Below are positions 34,167 through 42,869 of a DNA stretch of 52,183 bases, one piece after another. Position 1 is the stretch's first letter. Every line of letters starts with the position of its first letter. Position numbers and translations under genes: made by a program. The stretch is taken from contig DASXUJ010000040.1 of assembly GCA_036504895.1 (NCBI GenBank), forward strand, positions 1-52,183, given 5' to 3'. Under the pieces are notes generated by a model. The model saw only the letters and a list, made by a program, of their open reading frames with translations. It had not been told where the DNA came from and searched no databases. This DNA comes from Syntrophorhabdaceae bacterium (lineage in GTDB: Bacteria > Desulfobacterota > Syntrophorhabdia > Syntrophorhabdales > Syntrophorhabdaceae).

Positions 34167-34195
34167 TTGACAAAAGCCTGTGGCGAAAGTATATA
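34167..34195 (+). promoter_or_regulatory. Promoter of the dcw cluster
   Basis: TTGACA (34167-34172), 17-bp spacer, TATATA (34190-34195): a near-consensus sigma-70 promoter 40 bp before mraZ. The MraZ repeats begin 9 bp after the -10. The remainder of 33923-34166 shows only the pentapeptide gene's candidate -10. Confidence 0.85.
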
Positions 34196-34203
34196 TGTCT
34201 AAA

Positions 34204-34228
34204 GTGGTAAATTGTGGGATAAGGTGGG
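34204..34228 (+). promoter_or_regulatory. MraZ operator repeats
   Basis: GTGGT, GTGGG and GTGGG at 34204, 34214 and 34224, exactly 10 bp apart (5-bp box, 5-bp spacer). This matches the direct-repeat operators through which MraZ represses its own dcw promoter in other bacteria. The boxes lie between the -10 and the mraZ start, so bound MraZ would block promoter clearance. Confidence 0.85.
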
Positions 34229-34234
34229 ATAAAA

Positions 34235-34675
34235 GTGTTCTCTGGAAGATATGAATACGGGTTGGACGAAAAGAGCAGGGTAAGCATCCCGGCCAGGTTC
34301 CGGGAAACCCTCTCTGCCGCCTATGATATGAGACTTATCCTGACTAACCATGCCGATTACATTGTAGCATATCCTTATAAAGAGTGGGTCGATTTACAGG
34401 AAAAGATTTCGACTCGTGAAAATATGACAAGCGACGAGGCGGCCATCCTGAGGTTCATCCGCTCCGGCGCCGTTGAATGCCCTATCGACAAGCTGGGAAG
34501 GGTCCTCATCTCCCCCTCCCTCAAGACCTATGCGGCCATAAAGAAAAACGTCATGGTAGTGGGAAACTACCGGAAGATCGAGATTTGGGCACTCGAAAAG
34601 TGGGATGAGGAATATCGCAGGGTCACTGAGGACCGCGACAAGATGCAGCAGGTCATCGCGAGATTCGGCCTCTGA
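34235..34675 (+). CDS. mraZ: Transcriptional regulator MraZ
   Basis: 146 aa, normal length, with two tandem AbrB-like swapped-hairpin repeats: GRYEYGLDEKSRVSIPARFR at the start and VECPIDKLGRVLISPSLKTY at ~83-102 (both carrying the D-x-K-x-R-x-x-I-P signature). It forms rings and binds GTGGG direct repeats to control the dcw operon; such repeats lie immediately upstream. The start is GTG 34235; the usual MraZ opening (MFSGRYEY-like) confirms it. Its stop overlaps the rsmH start by 1 bp. Confidence 0.97.
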   Translation: MFSGRYEYGLDEKSRVSIPARFRETLSAAYDMRLILTNHADYIVAYPYKEWVDLQEKISTRENMTSDEAAILRFIRSGAVECPIDKLGRVLISPSLKTYAAIKKNVMVVGNYRKIEIWALEKWDEEYRRVTEDRDKMQQVIARFGL

Positions 34676-35541
34676 TGGGCGTCGCTCATATACCTGTTCT
34701 TCTCGCCGAAGTGACGGACAACATGGTGAGGAACGAAGAAGGGGTATATGTGGATGCCACCCTCGGCGGGGCGGGCCATGCATCCGCCCTCCTGGAAAGA
34801 TACAATAAATTGAGGCTCGTGGGCCTCGATGTGGATGAGGATAATCTGAAGTTTGCGGAAGAGAAGCTCGCCCCGTTCAAAGAAAGGGTTACGCTCGTGA
34901 GGGGCAACTTCAGGGATCTGGCCGATATAGTACGCTCTCTTCATATCCCTGCCGCTGACAGCATTCTCTTCGACCTCGGCCTCTCCACATTTCAGATCAT
35001 GGGAGGGCGGGGGTTCAGTTTCAATGATGACGCCTTTCTTGATATGAGAATGGATAACAGGAGCCCGGTCACTGCCTATGACGTGGTCAACGGCTACGGA
35101 TACGAAGCATTGAAGAAGGTGATAGAGGAGCTGGGGGAGGAGTGGAAGGCCCCGAGGATCGCGCGCATGATCGTGGAAGAAAGAAAAAAGAAGGCGATCT
35201 CCACCGCGAAGGAACTGGCAGCGGTCGTACAGAAGGCGAAAAGGCGGGAGGGCAGGATCCACCCCGCCACAAAGACGTTTCAGGCCTTGAGAATGGAAGT
35301 GAACCAGGAGCTCGACAACATCAGGACCGGGGTGACCGGCGCTGTCTCCATGCTTGTCCCGGGAGGCCGCATCGGCGTCATCTCCTTTCATTCTCTTGAA
35401 GACAGGATAATAAAGGAGATGTTCAAGACTTCTCCCGACCTGGACGTGGTCACCAAGAAACCGATCCGGCCCCTGAGGTCCGAGGCGCTCGAGAACCCGA
35501 GCGCGCGGAGTGCAAAATTCAGGATCGCCGAGAAAGTATAA
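34675..35541 (+). CDS. rsmH: 16S rRNA m4C1402 methyltransferase RsmH (MraW)
   Basis: 288 aa. SAM-binding motif I is DATLGGAGHA (~26-35), followed by ILFDLGLSTFQ and the family-specific PATKTFQALRMEVNQEL (~200-216) and ISFHSLEDRIIKE. It methylates N4 of C1402 in 16S rRNA in the P site. As in most bacteria it is the second gene of the dcw cluster, overlapping mraZ by 1 bp. Confidence 0.97.
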   Translation: MGVAHIPVLLAEVTDNMVRNEEGVYVDATLGGAGHASALLERYNKLRLVGLDVDEDNLKFAEEKLAPFKERVTLVRGNFRDLADIVRSLHIPAADSILFDLGLSTFQIMGGRGFSFNDDAFLDMRMDNRSPVTAYDVVNGYGYEALKKVIEELGEEWKAPRIARMIVEERKKKAISTAKELAAVVQKAKRREGRIHPATKTFQALRMEVNQELDNIRTGVTGAVSMLVPGGRIGVISFHSLEDRIIKEMFKTSPDLDVVTKKPIRPLRSEALENPSARSAKFRIAEKV

Positions 35542-35552
35542 CCGGGGGTCTC

Positions 35553-35867
35553 ATGCAGCCCAGATCGTATGTTCCGTTAAAGAGAGACGTGGGATACCAT
35601 AGGGGCATTAATACCACCTTAATCGTGGTCATAAGCTTCGCGGTCTTCATCTTCGGCTCGCTCCTCATGAGAGGGGCCTTCAACGACCGGAGAGAGGAGT
35701 TGATCGAGAGGCTGAAGAAGGAGCGGGAGATCGCCCGGGTAAACGAGAAGCTGAAGGTGGAGCTTTCCGGCATCACGAGGAGCAGGTATATCGAGCTCAA
35801 GGCAAAAGAGCGACTCGGGCTCACAAGACCGAAAGAGGAAGAGGTTCTGGTTTTAAGACATGAATAA
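35553..35867 (+). CDS. ftsL: FtsL-like septum protein
   Basis: 104 aa: short cytoplasmic N-terminus, one transmembrane helix (~20-42, TTLIVVISFAVFIFGSLLM) and a periplasmic leucine/heptad coiled coil (RREELIERLKKEREIARVNEKL, interrupted here) ending in ITRSRYIELKAKERLGL, the usual FtsL C-terminal motif. FtsL pairs with FtsB and FtsQ and activates the FtsWI synthase. In this cluster the next gene is not ftsI, so its client is in question. Overlaps the next gene by 8 bp. Confidence 0.85.
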   Translation: MQPRSYVPLKRDVGYHRGINTTLIVVISFAVFIFGSLLMRGAFNDRREELIERLKKEREIARVNEKLKVELSGITRSRYIELKAKERLGLTRPKEEEVLVLRHE

Positions 35868-36891
35868 AAAGGCCAGGAGAAGAGCCTTTTTTATATGTGC
35901 GGCCATATTCGTGATGTATGTGATAGTGGGGTTGAACCTTACCGAAAAGTTGAGCATGAAGAGGATTGCAGACAAGGAGGGGATACAGGCAAAGCCTATG
36001 GGTCTCGTACCTGCAAAGGCGATAAGAGAGCAGATTCCGGCGCCTGTCGCCTCCGTCACACCCGCGGCGGCCGCGGCCGCTACGAAGAGTGCCGCCCTCA
36101 CGGAGCCCGTATCCGTCCCTTATGCCGCGCCCCTGCCCGAGCCCGCACCTGTAACCCCAACGAAGCCCCTTGAGCAGAAGGCTGCCGCTCCCGCAAAACC
36201 GGAAGCAGCCTTGGCCCCGAAAGAGACGATCCTTCCTGTCACGGCCCTTCTTCGTGACGGGGTTTCGGCGGAGCCGGGCTTCCTCATGGCGCCCCCCATC
36301 GTCTGCTACGCGCTGCGAGCTGGCCTTATCGAGAGGGAAGGTTTGATTTTCATCAAAAAAGGTGGCTATAATAATCCCAGTTGGAAGAAACCCCTCGACA
36401 TACTGAAAGATAGAGACGAAGAAGGTCTACGAAGCATCTCCAGGGCTATCGGAAAAAAACAGATACTCGCATTTCTCAAAAAAGAGGGGATAATTCAAAA
36501 AGAAGAACCTGCAGCCGACGACCTTATCCTCGGCCGCGGCTATAGTGTGGAGAAGAAGAAACTCCTCAGCCTCTATGACCGGCATGTGAGCGCCGACTAT
36601 CAGAACGTTTTCCCCTTCCTCCTCGATCACGTGGGCATCGCAAAAGGCAAAAACGGTTTCGAGGTTGTCCGGCCGAAGGATGGAGTAAAGGAGCGCCGCG
36701 AGGAGGGAGAAGAGTGGATGATGCCCAACCTTACCAATCTTACCATCCGTGAGGCCATCAGCAAGATCTCCCCTAAGACTTCGAAGATACAGGTCTTCGG
36801 AAGCGGGAACGTGACCGACCAGCAGCCGAAGCCCTTCCAGAGGTCCCAGGGGGAAGTGGAATGCATCATTTACGGGAGAACGAGCAGGTAA
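35860..36891 (+). CDS. Membrane-anchored PASTA-like protein in the ftsI position, no transpeptidase domain
   Basis: 343 aa. Single N-terminal transmembrane helix (~8-27), a long Ala/Pro-rich linker (~45-120), an unrecognised folded region (~125-275), and a PASTA-like domain at ~288-340 (MPNLTNLTIREAISKI…VFGSGNVTDQQPKPF). The anchor and PASTA end are what an FtsI/SpoVD-type PBP would have, but the ~350-residue transpeptidase domain and its SxxK, SxN and KTG motifs are absent. The gene sits exactly where ftsI belongs, between ftsL (8-bp overlap) and murE (1-bp overlap). It could be a remodelled FtsI relic or a muropeptide-binding regulator of the divisome. Good coding character; no frameshift seen. 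Confidence 0.8.
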   Translation: MNKKARRRAFFICAAIFVMYVIVGLNLTEKLSMKRIADKEGIQAKPMGLVPAKAIREQIPAPVASVTPAAAAAATKSAALTEPVSVPYAAPLPEPAPVTPTKPLEQKAAAPAKPEAALAPKETILPVTALLRDGVSAEPGFLMAPPIVCYALRAGLIEREGLIFIKKGGYNNPSWKKPLDILKDRDEEGLRSISRAIGKKQILAFLKKEGIIQKEEPAADDLILGRGYSVEKKKLLSLYDRHVSADYQNVFPFLLDHVGIAKGKNGFEVVRPKDGVKERREEGEEWMMPNLTNLTIREAISKISPKTSKIQVFGSGNVTDQQPKPFQRSQGEVECIIYGRTSR

Positions 36892-38345
36892 TGAAACTGG
36901 CAGCCCTTATAGACGGCCTGAACGTAACCCGGATCACGGGCGACGGGGCAGTGGAGATCACGGGGATCACGAAAGATTCCAGGTCCGCGGGCCGGGGTTC
37001 TCTTTTTTTCGCCACAAAGAAAAGCATGGCCTATATAGAAGAAGCATTGAGGCTCGGCGCAACGGCCGTGGCAGCGGAGGAGACGCCGGAGAGGCCTGTC
37101 CCCTGCCTGATCCTGACCCCCGACGTGGACGAGCTTCTCGGGAACGTGGCGGCCCGGTTTTTCGGCATGCCTTCAAAGGACCTCTTCGTGGCGGGCATCA
37201 CCGGGACCAACGGCAAGACCACGACCACCTTTCTCATGGAGTCCATGGCGCGGGAAGCCGGCAGGAACGCCGGGGTCATCGGCACTATCTCCTACCGGTA
37301 CGGCGGCCAGGTCCTCTCCGCACCCAACACCACGCCCGGCGCAGTGGAGCTCCACGGCCTTCTTCAGGAGATGCGCCTCGCAGGCACCGAAATCGTGGCC
37401 ATGGAGGTCTCCTCCCACGCCCTCGACCAGAAGCGGGTGGAAGGCATCGACTTCGATATGGCCATCTTCACGAACCTGACCCAGGACCACCTCGATTACC
37501 ATAAGACCATGGAGGAGTATAAGGAGGCGAAAACGCTCCTTTTTACGCGCTACCTGGAAATGAGCGCGAAAAAGAGAAAATATGCGGTCCTTAACCTCGA
37601 CGACCCGGAGGTCGCCGTCTTCCAGCCCGGATTAAACGTAAGGACCCTGACTTATTCGATACACGAAGAGGCCGACGCCTTCCTCGTCTCGGGCACGGAG
37701 ACGATCGACGGGCTCTCTCTTCGCGTCTCCCTCAGGGGAGAGACAATGGACCTTCGATCCGGTCTCGTAGGGATGTTCAACGCCTCCAATATCCTCGCCG
37801 CCTGCCTTTTCGGCTACGGCGCGGCTCTTCCCCGGGAGGCCATACAGAAAGGGGTGGAACACCTCACCGGCGTGCCCGGCAGGCTTGAAAGGGTCGCCAA
37901 CGGACAAGGCATCTCCGTCTTCGTCGACTATGCCCATACCCCGGATGCGCTGCAAAAAGTTCTCGGACTTTTGGGACGCCTGAAGACCGGCCGCCTCATC
38001 GTCGTCTTCGGCTGCGGCGGAGACAGGGACGCGGCAAAACGGCCGATCATGGGAGGCATCGCTTCCCATCTGGCAGATTTTTCCATCGTCACCTCCGATA
38101 ATCCACGGAGCGAGAAGCCTGAAAAGATCGTGAAAGAGATTGTCTCGGGTTTTAACGGCGGCCCGTTCAAAACAATAGAGAATAGAAGGGACGCCATAAC
38201 GGAGGGCCTCTCCATGGCGAGACCGGGGGACGTGGTCCTGATCGCCGGCAAAGGACACGAGGATTACCAGATCATCGGAGATCGCACCCTCCATTTCAGC
38301 GACAGGGAAGTTGCAGAGGAGTATTTAAATGTGGCCCACGGCTGA
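36891..38345 (+). CDS. murE: UDP-MurNAc-tripeptide synthetase MurE (meso-DAP type)
   Basis: 484 aa from ATG 36891, which overlaps the previous stop by one base (TAATG); the longer frame from 36861 would overlap by 31 bp. Mur ligase ATP loop GTNGKTT at 105-111, and the DNPR motif (TSDNPRSEKPEKIV) that selects meso-diaminopimelate. It adds m-DAP to UDP-MurNAc-Ala-Glu in the cytoplasm, implying the standard Gram-negative peptide stem. Overlaps murF by 17 bp. Confidence 0.96.
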   Translation: MKLAALIDGLNVTRITGDGAVEITGITKDSRSAGRGSLFFATKKSMAYIEEALRLGATAVAAEETPERPVPCLILTPDVDELLGNVAARFFGMPSKDLFVAGITGTNGKTTTTFLMESMAREAGRNAGVIGTISYRYGGQVLSAPNTTPGAVELHGLLQEMRLAGTEIVAMEVSSHALDQKRVEGIDFDMAIFTNLTQDHLDYHKTMEEYKEAKTLLFTRYLEMSAKKRKYAVLNLDDPEVAVFQPGLNVRTLTYSIHEEADAFLVSGTETIDGLSLRVSLRGETMDLRSGLVGMFNASNILAACLFGYGAALPREAIQKGVEHLTGVPGRLERVANGQGISVFVDYAHTPDALQKVLGLLGRLKTGRLIVVFGCGGDRDAAKRPIMGGIASHLADFSIVTSDNPRSEKPEKIVKEIVSGFNGGPFKTIENRRDAITEGLSMARPGDVVLIAGKGHEDYQIIGDRTLHFSDREVAEEYLNVAHG

Positions 38346-39690
38346 AGTGATAAAGGCGGTAGGGGGCACGGCGTACCGCGTCGAGCGGGAGAGCTTCGCC
38401 TCCATATCGACCGACACGAGGACCATCGGCAAGGGCGACCTCTATATCCCCCTTACCGGCGCCAATTTTGACGGCCATTTCTTCGTGGAACAGGCGTACG
38501 AGGCATCGCTGGGCGGCGCCCTGTGCGAAAAGGGGCGGGAAGAGATCTATAAAAAGGTGAAGGGCACCGTGATCCTCGTGGAAAATACGGTCCAGGCGCT
38601 CCTCGACCTCGCCCGGTGGAAAAGGCAGACCCTTACCGGGACCTGCATCGCCATCACCGGAAGTAACGGTAAGACGACCACCAAAGAGATACTCGTAGAT
38701 ATGATGAAGCGTTCGTTCTCCGTGGCATATAACGAGAAGAACTTTAATAACCTTATAGGCGTTTCGAAGAGCATCCTCTCCATTGAAGGGCAGCCCCAAG
38801 TACTCGTCTTCGAGCTCGGCACCAATAGCCCCGGCGAGATCAAGGCCTTAGCCCGGACCACACTCCCCGATTGTTCCCTCATCACCAACATCAACCCGTC
38901 CCACCTCGAGGGGCTCTTCGATGTCGAAGGCGTGCTTGCGGAGAAGCTCGACCTTTTCCATTCCACCCGGGAAGGAGGCAAGGTATTTATCAATGCCGAC
39001 GACCCTTATCTCGCGGCCGCCTATCAGGAAACAGGCCGTGAAACGTGTGTCTACGGAATTGCCCGTGAGGCGCCCTTTCACCTCAGGGTGGATCGGGACC
39101 TCGGTTGGGTTGGATCGGAGATCACCCTTACCTTTCCCGGGGCCGAGATCCGCGCCGTGACCCGGCTTCTCGGGACGCACAATCTCTACAATATCCTCGC
39201 CGCCTCCGCCATAGCCTATTCGGCGGGGCTTGGCGCAGACGCGATCGGTCAGACGATCGAGACCTTCCGTCCCTTTTCCATGCGCTTTACGGTGAAAAAA
39301 TCCCCCCGGGGTTTCACCGTGGTGGACGACACGTACAACGCCAACCCCGCATCCATGGAATGGGCGATCCGCACGCTCGAAAGCCTGCCCTGTCAGGGCA
39401 AAAGGCTCGCGGTCCTCGGGGACATGAGGGAGCTGGGGGAAAAGAGCGCCTTCTACCACAGGGAGCTGGGCAGGTTTCTCAAAGGGACCTCTCTTCCCGT
39501 GATCGCCCTCGTGGGCGAGTCTATGAAGGAGGCATACGTTGAGCTGGGCGCTGACCGTGCCCGCCTCTTCAGCGACAAAGCGGCACTTATCACATATGTC
39601 GAAGGCGCACTGGAAGAAGGAGATGTAATCCTGGTGAAAGGCTCGAGGGCGGCAAAAATGGAAGAAATAGTGGAGGCCCTGATCTCATGA
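38329..39690 (+). CDS. murF: UDP-MurNAc-pentapeptide synthetase MurF
   Basis: 453 aa. Three-domain Mur ligase with ATP loop GSNGKTT (111-117), LVFELGTNSPGEI (~158-170) and VVDDTYNANPASMEWAI, typical of MurF. It attaches D-Ala-D-Ala, made by the Ddl encoded later in the cluster, to complete the UDP-MurNAc-pentapeptide. Start ATG 38329 lies inside the murE end, and the stop overlaps mraY by 4 bp. Confidence 0.96.
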   Translation: MWPTAEVIKAVGGTAYRVERESFASISTDTRTIGKGDLYIPLTGANFDGHFFVEQAYEASLGGALCEKGREEIYKKVKGTVILVENTVQALLDLARWKRQTLTGTCIAITGSNGKTTTKEILVDMMKRSFSVAYNEKNFNNLIGVSKSILSIEGQPQVLVFELGTNSPGEIKALARTTLPDCSLITNINPSHLEGLFDVEGVLAEKLDLFHSTREGGKVFINADDPYLAAAYQETGRETCVYGIAREAPFHLRVDRDLGWVGSEITLTFPGAEIRAVTRLLGTHNLYNILAASAIAYSAGLGADAIGQTIETFRPFSMRFTVKKSPRGFTVVDDTYNANPASMEWAIRTLESLPCQGKRLAVLGDMRELGEKSAFYHRELGRFLKGTSLPVIALVGESMKEAYVELGADRARLFSDKAALITYVEGALEEGDVILVKGSRAAKMEEIVEALIS

Positions 39691-40763
39691 TCTACCACCT
39701 CCTCTACCCGCTCCACACGACAATCACCTTTTTCAACGTATTCCGGTACATCACCTTCCGGACCGTGCTCGCCACGCTCTCCGCCCTGATCATAAGCTTT
39801 TTTCTGACCCCTTACGCGATCAGGAAGTTCAACGAGTGGAAGATCAAGAGCGATACGAGGGAAGACGTGCCCGAGAGGCACGCCCAGAAATCGGGGACCC
39901 CTACCATGGGAGGCTTCGTCATTCTCGTCTCCACGATCATCCCTACCCTGTGCTGGGCCGACCTGACGAACGAGTATATCTGGCTCGTCACCTTCACCAT
40001 GCTCGGCTTCGGGGCAATAGGCTTCATCGACGACGCGCGTAAGCTCGGAAGCACCAAGGGTAAAGGCATCACGGGGCGGATGAAGCTCCTCCTCCAGATA
40101 CTGCTCGCCCTGCTCATCAGCGCCTTCGTCTATTCGAGACCGGGTTTCAACGCGGAGCTGACCATACCTTTTTTCAAGAACGCCACCCCCGACCTTGGGA
40201 TCTTCTATATCATCCTCGGGGTAATCATCGTGGTGGGCTCCTCGAACGGGGTCAACCTGACGGACGGGCTCGACGGGCTCGCCATAGGCCCGGTACTCAC
40301 CGTCTGCTCCACCTTCCTCCTCTTCGCCTATCTCGTGGGAAACGTGAAATTCGCCCAGTACCTGCAGATCTTTTACGTGAGGGGCGCGGGAGAGCTGACG
40401 ATCCTTTGCGGGGCCATGCTCGGGGCGGGCATCGGCTTTCTCTGGTACAATACCTTCCCCGCCGAGCTTTTCATGGGCGATACAGGCTCCCTATCGCTTG
40501 GGGCATCCCTGGGGGCGATCGCCATCATCATAAAGCAGGAGGCCCTCCTGGTCATCGCAGGCGGCATATTCGTGATCGAGACCGTCTCCGTGATCATCCA
40601 GGTCCTCTCCTTCAAGTATCGGGGCAAGAGGGTCTTCAGGATGGCGCCCATCCACCACCATTTCGAATTGAAAGGGTGGAACGAAGGCAAGATCGTGGTG
40701 AGGTTCTGGATCATTTCGGTGATCCTCGGCCTTATCGCGCTTAGCACATTGAAATTGAGGTGA
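39687..40763 (+). CDS. mraY: Phospho-MurNAc-pentapeptide transferase MraY
   Basis: 358 aa, ten transmembrane helices. The conserved loops are all present: GTPTMGGFVIL (~70-80), FIDDARKLG (catalytic Asp pair), NLTDGLDGLAIGP (~190-202) and the metal/HHH loop APIHHHFELKGW. It transfers phospho-MurNAc-pentapeptide to undecaprenyl phosphate, forming lipid I at the inner face of the membrane. One base separates it from the murD start. Confidence 0.97.
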   Translation: MIYHLLYPLHTTITFFNVFRYITFRTVLATLSALIISFFLTPYAIRKFNEWKIKSDTREDVPERHAQKSGTPTMGGFVILVSTIIPTLCWADLTNEYIWLVTFTMLGFGAIGFIDDARKLGSTKGKGITGRMKLLLQILLALLISAFVYSRPGFNAELTIPFFKNATPDLGIFYIILGVIIVVGSSNGVNLTDGLDGLAIGPVLTVCSTFLLFAYLVGNVKFAQYLQIFYVRGAGELTILCGAMLGAGIGFLWYNTFPAELFMGDTGSLSLGASLGAIAIIIKQEALLVIAGGIFVIETVSVIIQVLSFKYRGKRVFRMAPIHHHFELKGWNEGKIVVRFWIISVILGLIALSTLKLR

Positions 40764-40764
40764 T

Positions 40765-42087
40765 ATGTCCTTACCTGACCATATATTGATCGTGGGCCTC
40801 GGTAAATCCGGGGTCGCCCTTGCGAAATTCCTCTATGGAACGGGCAGGAAGATCGCCATTACGGATGCAAAAACGAGAGAGGCCCTTGCGCCGTCGCTCA
40901 AGGCACTCGAAGGGATTCAATTCGAGGGCTTTTTCGGCGGCCACGAGGGGGATTTCCTCGCCTCCTACCCTTTTGTAGTCGTAAGCCCCGGGGTCGACAG
41001 CCGCCTGCCTTTTCTCATGGAAGCGAAGGCAAAAGGCATCCCCGTGATAGGGGAGATCGAGCTCGCCGCGCGCTTTACGTCCGAGCCCATTATCGCCGTC
41101 ACCGGCACGAACGGAAAGACCACGACCACGACGCTCCTGGGCGATATTTTTTCACGGGCTTTCAAGGGGGTCTTCGTGGGGGGCAATATCGGAAACCCCT
41201 TCATCAATCATGTGGCCGCGAAAGAGGACGGTTCTTACGTGATCCTCGAGGTGAGCAGTTTTCAGCTGGAGACGGTGGAGACCTTCAGGCCCCAGACCGC
41301 GCTCCTCCTCAACATTACGGAGGACCATCTCGACCGGTATGGAAGCTACAAAGAATATACAGACGCAAAATACCGGATCTTCGAGAATCAGTCATCAACT
41401 GATTTTGCCGTGGTGAGAGCGGGCCTGGCCCATGAGGGACTGAAGGCACATACGCTCTTCTTCTCCTCCACGGGGCCGGTGGCAGAAGGGGCCTTCCTCG
41501 AGGGCGATCTCATGAAGGTGAGGGTGAAGGGCAAAGAATTTCTCTATAAAAGAAGCCTCTCCAGGCTCGTGGGGGTCCACAACACGGAAAACCTCCTCGC
41601 CGCCCTCATCACGGCCCATATCCATGATATCGACCAGGAGATCATCGAAGGGGCACTCAATCAATTCAAAGGCCTCGCCCACCGGGTCGAGCCCGTGAGG
41701 GAGATCGGAGGGGTCGTCTTTTATAACGATTCGAAGGCAACCAATGTGGATGCCACGAAAAGGGCGCTTGAAAGCATGAATTCAAAGGTGGTGCTCATTG
41801 CAGGCGGCAAGGACAAGGGCGGCAGCTATCGATCCATTGCAGGTCTCAAGGAGAAACTCCGGGCCATGGTGCTCATCGGGGAGGCGAAGGAGCGTATTGC
41901 CCGGGAAATAGGAGACATCACTCAGGTCTATATGGAAACGGATATGCAGGGGGCCGTGGAGCGGGCGCTCACAATTGCCCGAAAAGGCGACGGCGTACTC
42001 TTCTCCCCCATGTGCAGCAGTTTCGACATGTTCCGGGATTACAAGGAACGGGGTAACATCTTTAAGGGCATAGTGGAGTCATTATGA
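40765..42087 (+). CDS. murD: UDP-MurNAc-L-Ala:D-Glu ligase MurD
   Basis: 440 aa. N-terminal Rossmann loop VGLGKSGVALAKFL (~10-23), ATP loop GTNGKTT (114-120), EVSSFQLETV, ITEDHLDRYGSY and NDSKATNVDAT characteristic of MurD. It adds D-glutamate to UDP-MurNAc-L-Ala. Overlaps the following membrane-protein gene by 4 bp (ATGA), so translation is coupled. Confidence 0.96.
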   Translation: MSLPDHILIVGLGKSGVALAKFLYGTGRKIAITDAKTREALAPSLKALEGIQFEGFFGGHEGDFLASYPFVVVSPGVDSRLPFLMEAKAKGIPVIGEIELAARFTSEPIIAVTGTNGKTTTTTLLGDIFSRAFKGVFVGGNIGNPFINHVAAKEDGSYVILEVSSFQLETVETFRPQTALLLNITEDHLDRYGSYKEYTDAKYRIFENQSSTDFAVVRAGLAHEGLKAHTLFFSSTGPVAEGAFLEGDLMKVRVKGKEFLYKRSLSRLVGVHNTENLLAALITAHIHDIDQEIIEGALNQFKGLAHRVEPVREIGGVVFYNDSKATNVDATKRALESMNSKVVLIAGGKDKGGSYRSIAGLKEKLRAMVLIGEAKERIAREIGDITQVYMETDMQGAVERALTIARKGDGVLFSPMCSSFDMFRDYKERGNIFKGIVESL

Positions 42088-42869
42088 AGAAAGCCGCCAT
42101 CCTCATACTTGCCGCCCTTCTCCTCTACGGATTATTCCGTGAGTTTACCCTGGTAAAAGTGCTTTTCATCCTCGGGGGCCTTGCATCGGCTGTCCTCGTA
42201 TCCCGCATTCCCGGGCGGTACATCCTGGCAATGAAATACCCTTTTATCGCCCTCTCCCTCCTCGCAACCGCAGGGTTCTTCTTTTACCCTCCGCTCCACA
42301 CCAAGGTCCCCATGGAGCCTGTCGTCATATTCCTCTCCTTTTATGCCATCGCCTTTTACCTCATCTCTTTAGGAGACAAGGGCAAGGGTCTCTACAAGGA
42401 GGGGCTGGCCCTTTCCATACTCTTTTTAAGCTCCTGCTTCAACTTCTTCCTCATGGGCAAACCCCTGATATTCCTCGCCATGGCGCTCGCAATCATGCTT
42501 TTCCTCTTCGTCATCGGCAGGCACCAGCTCATGGCAGTGATCGCCCTCTATACGGCAGGCATCCTCGTCTACCTCCTCTTTGCCCGGAAAGGGTTTTCAG
42601 GCATGGGGCTTAGAATGGGGGATATCGACCGGTACATCCTTCTCGCTGCGACCTTCATCCTTCTCATGTTCAGCTTCGCAGGGTTCATGAAGAAGCCCGA
42701 TTTCGCCAAGATCCTCGTCTTTTTCGGCTTCGTCTACATTGCCGTCGATTTCCTCCTCGTCCTCGGATTTAAGCTGAGCGCCGGCCTCCTCTATCAGCCG
42801 GTCATCGCCCTTCTCATTGCCGCGCCTCTCATGGGAATGATGATGAGAGCGGAAAGGGGGCGGGCATGA
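42084..42869 (+). CDS. Compact polytopic membrane protein in the ftsW position (not a recognisable SEDS protein)
   Basis: 261 aa, almost entirely hydrophobic, with about ten potential membrane segments (near 3-19, 24-41, 50-70, 77-97, 107-126, 128-146, 149-168, 185-203, 208-230 and 234-255). FtsW/RodA proteins also have ten helices but are ~360-420 aa and carry a large extracellular loop with a catalytic Asp and conserved Pro/Lys motifs; none is visible here, and the loops are only a few residues. It overlaps murD and murG by 4 bp each, so it is a fixed member of the operon in the slot usually held by ftsW. It could be a collapsed SEDS derivative or an unrelated replacement. Confidence 0.75.
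   Translation: MKKAAILILAALLLYGLFREFTLVKVLFILGGLASAVLVSRIPGRYILAMKYPFIALSLLATAGFFFYPPLHTKVPMEPVVIFLSFYAIAFYLISLGDKGKGLYKEGLALSILFLSSCFNFFLMGKPLIFLAMALAIMLFLFVIGRHQLMAVIALYTAGILVYLLFARKGFSGMGLRMGDIDRYILLAATFILLMFSFAGFMKKPDFAKILVFFGFVYIAVDFLLVLGFKLSAGLLYQPVIALLIAAPLMGMMMRAERGRA

Noticed and set aside
36861..36890. Upstream murE start
   Set aside because: It would overlap the previous gene by 31 bp; ATG 36891 gives a 1-bp overlap and the usual MurE opening.
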